The notes below the pieces were generated by a model, which had not been told where the DNA came from, searched no databases, and saw only the letters and a list, made by a program, of their open reading frames with translations. The position numbers and the translations under genes are program-made. From Eucalyptus grandis (lineage: Eukaryota; Streptophyta; Magnoliopsida; Myrtales; Myrtaceae): 64,000 bases of DNA. Numbering within the stretch: the stretch's first letter is position 1; each line of letters opens with the position of its first letter. The stretch spans positions 34,856,844 to 34,920,843 of the forward strand of contig NC_052613.1 in assembly GCF_016545825.1 (NCBI RefSeq), in the 5' to 3' direction. Shown here piece after piece: positions 33,912 through 43,659 of the stretch.

Positions 33912-35223
33912 TTATATGCGACGGGGAGCCTTGTTCTTGCGAGGACACCTGCTTCCTTGAACTGGCTCTGAGGTGTGCATCCAGTCCATTCCCAAATCCC
34001 TCTCCATGAGCTCTGCTTGCTCGAGCGGGCTGCTCTCTCTGATTGAGTGAGGGACTGATGGCTTCCATTTTGTCAGGATACGATGGTTGTGGATGTAGGA
34101 CATGGAGGCGTGGTGGGCTTTTTCTTCTCCCTCAAGCCCTTCAGGTACCACGATCCTTTTGCGATGGCACTTGTCCCGGGTTTCCTGAGCGGTAGAAACT
34201 TCGAATGTGTAGTCACGGCTTGTGTTGAAAAGAACTGAAGAGATCTTCCTGATGAAAGGCGGTGGGATCTCCTGAAGGGCTCCATATTGTCATGCCACCC
34301 GATAAGGGTGATAGAGAATGGCGCCGGTGAGGCCAAGCAACGGAATTGGGAGATCACGCTTATAAGCGAAGCGAGCTCTCTTTTCATGGAACCAACTAGC
34401 ACACCATTGGAATGCCTCAGGAGCTGGGTCTCTTAGGAAGCTTACCCAATTTAAACAGCTTTGATTGGAATGTGTGGTCCTAAAACCATAAATTTTTGTA
34501 ATGGGTTTTCGAAAGCATTTGTTTCAGATGATCGCATGAAGTCTCGAAATTTGCTTAGGTGAGAAAAGAACCAGACTTGTAAAATTTCAGGAGAGGCTCG
34601 CATGATTTTCTCCGAGTTTTCTTTAAAACGATTAAAAGACAAGAATGTTTCAGTTAAAATCATGTTGACATAATTTTGCCCCCTCGAGATCTGATCAACT
34701 ATCCATGCCATCCATGCCATCTTAGGACTTATGACATCTCTTTGATGTGGGAAAATGATGAACCCAAAAAAGGCCAGGAGAAAAATCTCGCTTCTTTTCT
34801 GGGTCATAGGCTGATTTTGGAAACATGCATTCATAAATTCCAGAGGGCATGTATTATGGTTGTTTTCAAGAATTTGTCTCATGACATGGATTTCAATTCC
34901 TAAAAGTCGCGCCAACCCACGCCACGGGAGGGCGCCTGTCGATGGTTTGATGAGCTTTTTCTCAAGAGGCATTCCAGTGATGATGCCGTATTCTTCTAGG
35001 GTTGGGGTTAGCTCAAACCTACCGAACATAAAAGTGGATGTCTTCGAGCACCATAAATGTGCCATGGCCTGCAAGACTCAGGATGAATAGAGATTTGGAA
35101 CAATGATAAGAGGTGACCGACTTTAGCTTTCACGTGCTCCTGGGCAAACTGGTTCAATTGACCCCACCATCTGAAGAGCTTTGTTTTAGGAGTAGGAATG
35201 AACTGGATATCGTCTTTCCCCAT
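33912..35223 (-). pseudogene. DUF7745-like extra ORF upstream of gag
   Basis: Minus-strand pieces at 35223-35008, 35074-34451, 34402-34073 and 34151-33912 join into about 430 residues: FRWWGQLNQFAQEHVKAKVG, then FMFGRFELTPTLEEYGIITG, ISPKMAWMAWIVDQISRGQN and AILYHPYRVAWQYGALQEIP. The R-x-E-x-TPTLEEY-x-x-x-x-G signature is typical of the DUF7745/plant-mobile-domain-like ORFs that precede gag in Tat/Ogre-type elements. The molecular role is unknown. A frameshift near 35050 and stops near 34450 and 34150 break it. Confidence 0.72.
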
Positions 35224-35740
35224 CGCATATAAACTGGGACTTGAAAAGCTTATCCTAAATTGCCATGGGCCAAATAAAAAGACTGAGTAAAAGTAAAGAA
35301 ATTACTTTTGCTTTTTAAAGAAAAATGGCAAGCACAAAGACATGCACGTGAGACGTGCGGCTCGATTTCTAACTCAGAAGGCTTGATGAAATTAAAAGGG
35401 TATCCGTCCGTCGCAGTCTCGCGTTAGCAAAATACCCCTTAACCTCGGCTAAGAAATTCGGGAAAAGAAAGGCAACCTCAACATCGCAGTCTCGCGTTCG
35501 AGGTCGTATCTTTCTTAACACCATCCTAGAAATCCTATGGCGGCCCAGGTCTGGCAGCCGGGTTGTGTGTGCCATGTGTAGTGTTTAAAACAATAAAGCA
35601 TGCACAACAGTTTATAATCACAAAAACATTTTATTTTAATAGAATAAAAAAACTTTAAGCTATTACCCTGCATAAAAGAAAAAAAAAAAACCAAGTCAGC
35701 AAAGCATTTAAACAAAGATAAAATGGCCTAAGTCCTCAAA

Positions 35741-35759
35741 GTCCCCAGCGGAGTCGCCA
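35741..35759 (-). other. Primer-binding site of the Tat/Ogre-like element
   Basis: Three bases beyond the 5' LTR the minus strand reads TGGCGACTCCGCTGGGGAC, a typical tRNA 3'-end complement ending the non-coding leader. Ogre elements are known to use a tRNA-Arg primer; I could not confirm the tRNA here. Confidence 0.65.
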
Positions 35760-35762
35760 AGC

Positions 35763-37696
35763 TGTCGCGACCTCTTTTTTTCTCGGCGCCCGCAATCGGG
35801 TACGGGCGCCTAAGGAGGCTAATGGCTCGGCTGAATTTATTAAGCCCGGACTCTCCCAAGTCCACCAATTCACGACTTTAATAGTCTGATTTTTTAACCT
35901 GTAAATTAATTTTAGAACGGAGTCGCCACTAATCGGTTTGGGGTGGGTCGATTAGAAACCCAAGCGTAAAGTATCGGGAGAAATACTTGCTCTGCGCAAC
36001 CGGAGAAATTAGGATCGGGGACTTGATTACACTAGTTAATCACTAATGCCCTTTCGGTACCTAATCTTGTTTAAACCTTAAGGCTTTTTGGATTTTGAGG
36101 GATTTTCCATGCATTTTTGAGAGGAAAAGCATTTTTTAGTCTTTTTCTAATTTTTTTGGACATAAAAAGCATTTTTTGGATTTTTGGATCTTTTTCTGAA
36201 AATATAAATCATTTTTTGGCTTTTTCTGACTTTTTTGGCTTTTTTGGGAAAATATGGACATTTTGCTTTTTTTGATTTTTTGGAAAATAAATTATTTTTT
36301 TATTTTTATATTTTTTTTTTAAAAATATTATTTTATATTATATTTAAAAACGAACTGGGTTGGGTTCCCGGGTTGGGACCGAAATATTACATCTGGAGAT
36401 AATATAAGACGGGCCGCGTTGCGAGCCCGACTGGTTTTTATCCTCTTCTCATTTAAAAAAAAAACCCAAACTGCTCTTGGCCCATTTTCATAAAACCTTC
36501 AGCCCGAAAGCTACCCGGCCCACTCGCACAACCCGGCCCGACGAAACCCTACCCGGACGCCAACCCAGATCCGCCCGACTTCGACCCGACTCCCTGCGAA
36601 CCCTACCCGGATCCGACCCGAATCGCGACCCGACTCCCGCCGCCTCTTAAATCGTGGAAACCTTACCCGCTTTCCAAACCCGGATCCGCTTCGTGACCCG
36701 GAAATCGCAAACCCTAGGGTTTGCGAATCCGCGGCGCCGAGGAGGGAGAGGGTCGAGGCACAACTGCGGGGACGACGGCGGCGGCGACAGCGACGGCGAC
36801 GGTGGCGGTACGCTACCTGTCCGTGAACGGCAGCTTGAACGGCGAACGGTAGCGACGGCGGTAGCGACGACGGCGGAGGGTGCCCGAACTCTGCTCCCTC
36901 CCTTTGATCTGGGCTCGCGAGCGTCGAGCCTCCCCTGAAGTCTCTCGGGGGAAGCTTGAATGCTCGCGGCTTCGATCTTTCTCTCTCTCTGCTCTCGAGT
37001 TCTCGCAGATTTGGGCCGCTCGCCGCCGGCCCCCGAAGTCTCTCGGAGGGAGGTCGTTGAGCTCGCGACCCGATCGCTTCGCCCTTGCTCGCTCTTTGAG
37101 TTCCCCGAAGTCTCTCAGGGGATCTCTTGGAGCTCGCATGCCTCTCTCTTTCTCGCTCGCTCTTCAACCTCCTCCGAAGTCTCTCAGGAGGAGGTTTCCA
37201 AGCTCGCGATCTTCTCTGGTGTGTCCTTTGACGACGGAAATGCTTCGCTATTTATAGGCGAGGAGGTCCGGTCGACGGAGAGGCTCGACCGCCGGTCTTT
37301 GGCTTGCCGACCGGATCGCGGCTGAACCGGCGTCCCATCCTCGCTCCTCCAACAAGGCGTGCTCGGCATTGAAGGCGGCCATTAATGGCGCCTGAGATCT
37401 GTCATCTCCGACCGACGTCGGCCTACCCTCCTCGGTCGTAGGTTGCCTTCGAGCGCGTGAGTTGTAGAGGCGTAGGAAGAAGAAGGGAGAAGAAGGAAGA
37501 AGAAGAGGAGAAGGGGGCCGGGCTTGGAGGAGAAGGAGGCTGGGCTTGGGCCTAGCTGCCATTTTTTTTGTTTTCTTTTGTTTTTATTGATTTTTTGTTG
37601 TTGTTTTTGTTATTTATTATTTATTATCTAGAAAAAGGAAAAATAAAAGAAATTAAGGCCTAATTAATAACCTAATCAAAATTTTAGGTGTCAACA
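35763..37696 (-). repeat. 5' LTR of the Tat/Ogre-like element
   Basis: It has the same ends as 23061-25080 (TGTCGCGACCTC...GTGTCAACA) and aligns throughout, with many small indels in the GC-rich middle. Directly outside it is the ATTTT target duplication. Confidence 0.9.
37248..37257 (-). promoter_or_regulatory. TATA box of the 5' LTR
   Basis: The minus strand reads CTATAAATAG within GCCTATAAATAGCGAAGC. The same motif occurs at 24598-24607 in the 3' LTR, and CTATAAATAAG at about 19409-19419 in the related solo LTR, so it is conserved across the family. Transcription would start about 30 bases lower. Confidence 0.65.
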
Positions 37697-37711
37697 ATTT
37701 TGTATTAAAGA

Positions 37712-40700
37712 TGTCACGCCCCGAATCTCGAGCGCGCGCACATCCCACTCTGGTCGATACAAATGCGACTTCCCAGGACACGTCGTTGACCCATTCGATT
37801 TTATTATGCATGCGGAAGCGAAACAAATCCCCTGACAACATTTAACTTGGGATAGAAAAGCAGGCAATCAATCACAACCAAACAAGCTTTCTTATAAATA
37901 CATAGGTTTATATACAACACTGGATTGTCTACAAAATAGACAGGCTCAACAACTAGGGAACTGTCCTATGACCAACTTGTCAGACACATTCGCAAATTCT
38001 TTAACCTCCACCTTCCGAACTCCAAGACTTCCGGTCTTCCACGACCGTCATCTAGGGACCTGAAATATTTTCCCCAAACCGGGATGAGACTACGTCTCAG
38101 TGAGTCCTACCCTCTAAAACTCAATTAGGAAGAAAATACGCCTCAAGGCACTCTAGCCACACAAATAGGATAGAGGACTTACCTCGCCTTAGTCCCTTTT
38201 TTGCACGTTAGTACAATTCATATTCAAACAATGCTCGTACAAGCTGAAACTACCGACACTTACATCGGTCTATCAATTCAATCAATCCAATCATTCGCAA
38301 TGATTCAATTCCATCATACTATCTATCTTTCCATTTCAATCCGTACTATCTATCAACCATTACTATCTATCATTCAATACCGTCTATCAAACTAGTCATT
38401 TATACAACACATGCTCTTCGAAGCTGTAATATATAGACGGTAGCTTGCTCAAGCTGTATAGATAGATAGTATAATAGCTCGCCAAAGCTGTAGCTGATAT
38501 AATAGCTCTCAAAAGCTGTAGCTCATATAATAGCTCACTGAAGCTGTAGTGTATAGATAGCTCACTGAAGCTGTAGCATATATGTATATAATATTTGCTC
38601 AACCAAGCTGATACATATATAAACAACTGCTCGCCAAAGCTATCAATTCAACAATAACCCAAACCAATCCTCCATCCAATCAATCAATAGATTCAAACTG
38701 GTCCTACCGACCAATTACGGTGCTAAAAGCCAACACCGGGTATTTTCAAGTTAAATACCACAACTTCATCAATATCACTCAATTCCACACTTTTGGAATA
38801 ATTAACTATAATCATCAATCATTCAATTTCTCAATTTAAACATACAATTAACACAAACCGACCACACTGCTGCGATCAGCACGAAATTCTAACGACGGGC
38901 CATTAGGCAAAATTTTCGAAATTATTAAATAATTAAATTTAATTCCGAAAATAAAATAATTAAATATTATATTATAATAATATAATTTAATAAAATAATA
39001 TTTATAAATTTGAAATAATTAATTAATAAAAAATAATTAATTAGGACTTAAACAAGATTACACTAATTTAATCATACAATTAGCTCTAATTAAACATCCA
39101 TTAAGCTAATCATACAACTAATCTAATTTACATTAAAATAATCTAATCTAACCACCTAAACCTAATTAGACTAATCTAAACACCCCTTAAGCATCATTAG
39201 CTCACTAAGCAAGGATTATAGGATAAACTCACCGGTTTTGAGCGTCGGTGAGTTCACGGCGACCACGACACCAAGGCGGTCGATAAATCCCAAAGCGGCG
39301 ACACCAATGGAGACCGGAAGACACTGAAAATGGGCCTCGAAGTCTGGAACTTTTTGCTGTCTTTCGCTTCGATCTGGCTGAAGCTGCAGAGAAGAAACCA
39401 TCAACTTCAACGGCAAAAACGGGCCGATCGGAGCTCTGGCAAGCGGGTGGTTGGCAACCAGCGGCTCCCGGGGGTCTTGGGGATCTTATAGGAGGTTGGG
39501 ATGGGCAAAGGAAGGGTCGGACAGGGGCGAAACAGCAAGAAAACGCGGAACAGGCAGAGCAGGGCGGAACAAGACGGCCCGGTGAGCGGCAGCTTCTCTC
39601 AGGATTTCGGGACGACCGGAGAATCGTTCCGGTGAGCGGCGGGACGCTCCGGAACGTGATGGATGTCCTCGTCACGGACGTGGGTGGAGCGTTTGCTGAT
39701 TCATCCGATAAGTCGACTTTTAACTCGAATCTTTGGAGAAAGGTCAGCTGGAGCAGAAACTGGAACGAGGAGAAAACAGGGGAGGAAAACGGCCGACGAT
39801 GGCCTTCCGGGCGTGCGACGATGGAGGGGCTGGTGCTGCTTGGTTCCTCTGGTTTTTGCTGAGCTTCTCTCCTTCAACAACAATGGAGAAAGCCTTGGAT
39901 TAAGGGAGAAGAAGCTGCTGAAGAGTGGGGGGTCTCCTTGGGCTCTCTAGAGCTCAACACTTGCCATCTTCTCATTGGCTTTGCCCCCACCATGACACCA
40001 CATGACCTCAGCCACTCTCTCTCCTCCAATCTTCCTCTACAAGCTTGGCAATAGGTGCAAAATGTCCCTAGCCCCATGGCATACGAATTTTAGACATTTG
40101 TGCATCAAATTCAATCAATTCTCACTCAATTCCATCCAATTGAAGCTCAATTAAATCAACCCATGTGTCCTCAACCTTCTTATGACTTTTCCCCATCAAG
40201 TGATCCAACTTGCATCCCAAAGATTCAATTAAAAATGGCCATCTGACAATCTCGAACAAAAACGGCCTTACTTTGCTTTTCTACCAAAATCTCGGTTTGT
40301 AGAAAAATCTTCTGGAGATGAGTCGACATTCCTAAAATGAATTGTGACTTGACAGAACTTCCAATTTCTGTAATCGGGCTCAATTTCACAGTTAATTTCA
40401 ATCTGGCATGACTTTAGCGCGTCCTAATCTACCGGGTAGCTTTTAGGAATTTTCTGTGCAATTGAGCCATAAAGTGCATCTTCGACACCTTAGCGACTCT
40501 CGATTGTCGTAGAAATCTCGAGGTTTCAATTACGGACACAGGGTACCCAAAACGACAGAAGAATTGGTCTAGTGCCGGTCGATAAGGATATTGCGATCAG
40601 GTGGAATCACCCATACTCTAATCACATATCTCAGTCAAATCGACCTATTACTGATCTCTGTTCGATTTTGATAGTGTCGTAATGATCCTTGCAGATTAAT

Positions 40701-40882
40701 ACGGTCAAGTAGCCGATTCATTGTCGAATTCTCAAGTCTATTGCGTTTAGATTTCTTAATGGCTTCACCTGATAGACTAGTTATCTCGTGAGTGGCCAAC
40801 TCAGAGAAGAGAGCTATAGACGCAAAGATGAAATGCCCGACTTATTCAATTGAAACCAGAATTGGAAAATCGGGATGTCACA
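37712..40882 (-). mobile_element. Solo-LTR-like element B (giant LTR family 1)
   Basis: Read on the minus strand it starts TGTGACATCCCGATTTTCCA and ends GATTCGGGGCGTGACA, as elements A and C do. An exact 5-bp duplication AAAGA flanks it (37707-37711 and 40883-40887). At 3171 bp and uninterrupted, it gives the natural length of the family. No gag or pol is seen. A repeat cluster at about 38410-38640 has many AGCTC....AAGCTGTAG motifs. Confidence 0.87.
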
Positions 40883-40902
40883 AAAGAAGTACATTTTGTA
40901 GT

Positions 40903-41104
40903 ATTTTTTTTTTTTTTTTTTTTATGACTCGGGAACCGCCGTACAGCCGGCAGCCGGCGACGTAAACCTGGGGAGACGCTAGCGCAAGGACCCACCTCCC
41001 ATGGTGCCGCACTTAAGTCGCACAAATGTGACCGCGGTGACTCGAACTCCCCCCAACCAGAAGAGGGGGAATGCCCGAACCAACGGGTCCACAGCGGGGT
41101 TGGT
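40903..41104 (-). mobile_element. tRNA-derived SINE
   Basis: A 202-bp minus-strand element with a B box GGAGTTCGAGTCACC (41036-41050) and a terminal A run (T run at about 40905-40923). It is flanked by an exact 13-bp duplication TACATTTTGTAGT (40890-40902 and 41105-41117), as produced by LINE-driven priming. No open frame. It shares no obvious sequence with the SINE at 51712-51874 beyond the promoter boxes. Confidence 0.88.
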
Positions 41105-41117
41105 TACATTTTGTAGT

Positions 41118-42149
41118 GTTCGGTCATGTTGATTACCATAAATGAGCACAATCCTCTTTTGATTATGATCTTTGCATCAAAATTAGTGAAGTAATACGAT
41201 AATGATGGATTTGTAATTAGTGTTTGAGTGGAATTTGTCTTCCTGAGAAATCTTGTTTTTAACGGTCGATCTCACCTAGGAAAGAAATGTCTGCTTATGA
41301 TAGTATTGTTGCCAATCTGGTACTTCATGGGTATGGTTAATGTGAACCAGGTACCGCCATCTATGGTCTTGGATTATGAGAAAGGAGCGAAAGAAAGAGA
41401 AGGCGTTTCCTTTTCAATGACCTTATTGCTTACTAGTCAAATCGAAGGATGAAGGAGATTTCTTTTGGGGAAGATATGCTAAGTTACAAGCTGGGAAAGA
41501 TATGCTAAGTTACAAGCTCGAGCAAAGAAGCTCGAAAATAGGAGCATTGGAGAGCTTGCGCACGAAGTACAGCTTGCTGAACGATCCAGGCCAACCTTGA
41601 AGTATTAACAAATGATGACCTCGGATGAACGAGGTTTCATCTATTTCAGGAACAGCGAATCAGGAAAAGTTTCACTTTTGGTTCTGGAAAGGTATGGCGT
41701 CCTATGCGTTGGCTCTTCTTTTAATATTCTCGTGCGGCAAAGTTTGGTCCTGTTTCAACAAATTGTCTCGCTTAATGATCTCAAATTGTTTGGTCCTCCG
41801 CCAAAAGTTGTGTTCATGAAGGAATGTGGGGACAGATATCAGGAACCAGTTTTATTGTTGAAGGGCTCCAGCAAGGAGAGGAAAAGCCAGATTTTGTGTG
41901 ATCTTAGAACAGGAACTAAGAGAAGGATGTCTAAATTCCTTGCCATTAGCTGCTTACACCAGGCGAGTTATCTATGATTCTCTCCTGCCTCTTCGTAGCT
42001 GGAAATTTGCAGGGTAACAATTTGTCTGGGCCTAATGCAAGATACCTGAGTTGGTGGCTATTCAAGCTGCCTTATGTGGTACCATGGCACTGAATGCCGC
42101 CAACTGATGACAGAATTATTTGCACCGTCTTGAAACCTCGATTCGTGGA
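41118..42149. other. Unassigned stretch, perhaps an old LINE
   Basis: Frames such as 41612-41977 and 41625-41819 on the plus strand overlap with frame changes and match no family I can name. Because the stretch leads directly into LINE sequence at 42150, it may be the older upstream part of that element. Confidence 0.3.
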
Positions 42150-42625
42150 ATCTTGTAAAGAACCACAGCGACCAAGTTGACTGGCATAGGTTAATTTGGT
42201 TCTCTCCAAACGGGCCTAATTTTGCTCTAATTTCGTGGATGACTATCTTGAATGGACTGCAACTTTGGATGCGATCGAATGTCAGTCTACATCACTGGTC
42301 TCTCCCATACGTGTTATATGCAAGTGGGCTATTGAATCTCGAGCTAGTCTGTTCTTTTAGTGTGCATTCTCTTCTGAGGTTCGGCATTGCTATTCTCAGT
42401 CGATAGAGTTCCTGGAGATTGGTATGTTGGATTTCAATGGATAACTCTGCATGCTGAAGGAGTTGGTTCCAGAGCAGTGTTGTCGAAACTCGCCTGGAAT
42501 GGATGCATCTGTTATCTGTGGCGAGCAGATAATGACTTACTCGGAAGTCCACTTCATCGCGCAAAATGCGATCAATCCTTTTTCTGCAATGGATTAAGAA
42601 ACAGAAACAAAGACAAGGCCTCATT
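42150..42625 (+). pseudogene. LINE relic (zf-RVT / C-terminal end)
   Basis: Plus-strand pieces read WHRLIWFSPNGPNFALISWM, then after frame changes PGDWYVGFQWITLHAEGVGS and AVLSKLAWNGCICYLWRADN. This is the pattern of the zinc-binding C-terminal region of plant LINE reverse transcriptases (VDWHK-x-VWF-x-x-x-x-P-x-x-SFI-x-W, then a LR-x-LAFNA-x-IYHIWRERN-like tail). It has stops and frameshifts and no clear tail or target duplication, so it is old. Confidence 0.6.
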
Positions 42626-42859
42626 ACTAACTTGAATGAGAGAACAGAGATTATTTATCTCATATAAAAATCTTTCGATACGCCATAAACATATACGTCG
42701 ACCCTGAAACAATCATCATTACGTGCTATGTATAATTTAATTATTCATGACCTCAATTCCAAACAAGCGAATCCAACATATAACATGATGAAATAGCATT
42801 AGCTTAGTTAGGCACATCAGCAGACATGCCTTATAGACTATGATTTCCGATGATGGAAA

Positions 42860-43534
42860 TCAGTAGTAAGTCCTCCCAATTTTGCCTGCGGCAGGCCTCC
42901 GAGATCCCAAATTGATGTTTCCATATCTCTTTGTCGGATCCATGGTGTGAGGCATTATCTCTGGGTAATAATGCACCGCGGAGACCGACTCGGCATACCT
43001 TGCTTCCGCCTGGTGCTGATGAGGGTAACTGCCCGAGGCCGAGGAATACGTCGCCTGGTCCTTCAAGAGCTCGATTGCTGTGCCGATGTCATTTGTTGGC
43101 TTAGATAGTGATCCGGTCCCATGACTGGGCCTTGGCGCGACGTAGCCATCAACGACAGCGGGGACCACCATGGCGATCTCTTTCTTGTAATGGAACTCGT
43201 CCTTCTCGCCCTGGTAAATCTCGCCGCCCGACTTCCTCCGATCCTTATTCCCGCTGTAGTCGCCATACTCGCTAGGCTGGTACAATTGCCCCGAAGAGCT
43301 GTAGCCGCGGGTGGCAGCCGGGCTCGAGTATGGCTTTCTGACATACCCATCAATTTCATCGCGCCTGTAATTATTGGCGTCGATGACTGGGCCTTGAGGA
43401 ACCCGCCAAGTGTCGCCGACCACTCCTCCTTTGGCAGAGTAAGAGCCGTAGCTCCTGTCATAGCTGTCGTAAGTCGGCGGAGTGGCGGCGCGTCCGTACG
43501 GCGTCCCGTAGCCAGAATCCACGTACCTCGCCAT
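42860..43534 (-). CDS. Tyr/Gly/Ser-rich protein of unknown function
   Basis: An uninterrupted 224-codon single-exon frame. The N-terminal third is rich in Tyr, Gly and Ser in repeats such as YDSYDRSYGSYS and GYGTPYGR. The middle is charged (KDRRKSGGEIYQGEKDEFHY). A short hydrophobic patch follows (KEIAMVVPAVVDGYVAPRPS), and the end is TKRYGNINLGSRRPAAGKIG then RTYY. There is no signal peptide or membrane segment. Composition suggests a disordered protein, perhaps stress- or RNA-related, but I recognise no family and claim no function. Codon use is GC-rich at third positions against AT-rich surroundings, supporting a real gene. The start at 43534 is the first ATG, about 100 bases below an AT-rich TATA-like site. 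Confidence 0.65.
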   Translation of the reverse strand: MARYVDSGYGTPYGRAATPPTYDSYDRSYGSYSAKGGVVGDTWRVPQGPVIDANNYRRDEIDGYVRKPYSSPAATRGYSSSGQLYQPSEYGDYSGNKDRRKSGGEIYQGEKDEFHYKKEIAMVVPAVVDGYVAPRPSHGTGSLSKPTNDIGTAIELLKDQATYSSASGSYPHQHQAEARYAESVSAVHYYPEIMPHTMDPTKRYGNINLGSRRPAAGKIGRTYY

Positions 43535-43631
43535 TATTGCTTCTTAAGTGATGTGCTTGAAGAGGGAAGGACTTTGGTTTAGACGTTTCTTCACAACCAT
43601 TCCTTGTTGAAAATGTTGAAGGAAGCCAGGA

Positions 43632-43640
43632 CTTATTTAA
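43632..43640 (-). promoter_or_regulatory. TATA-like element of the Tyr/Gly-rich gene
   Basis: The minus strand reads CTTAAATAAG about 100 bases upstream of the ATG at 43534. The match to a TATA box is approximate. Confidence 0.35.
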
Positions 43641-43659
43641 GGGGAAAAAACACAAAAGA

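Larger units (their letters stand above)
23061..37696 (-). mobile_element. Complete Tat/Ogre-like LTR retrotransposon, non-autonomous
   Basis: Long LTRs (23061-25080 and 35763-37696) with TG...CA ends bound a 14.6-kb element flanked by an exact 5-bp duplication ATTTT (23056-23060 and 37697-37701). It runs on the minus strand: TATA box in the right LTR, primer site at 35741-35759, DUF7745-like ORF, two gag domains, a 6.7-kb stretch without recognised genes that includes tandem repeats, and a purine tract at 25081-25095 against the 3' LTR. An extra ORF before gag, very long LTRs and 3' tandem arrays fit the Tat/Ogre branch of Ty3/Gypsy. No reverse transcriptase, RNase H or integrase was found, so mobility would need another element's enzymes. 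Confidence 0.88.
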
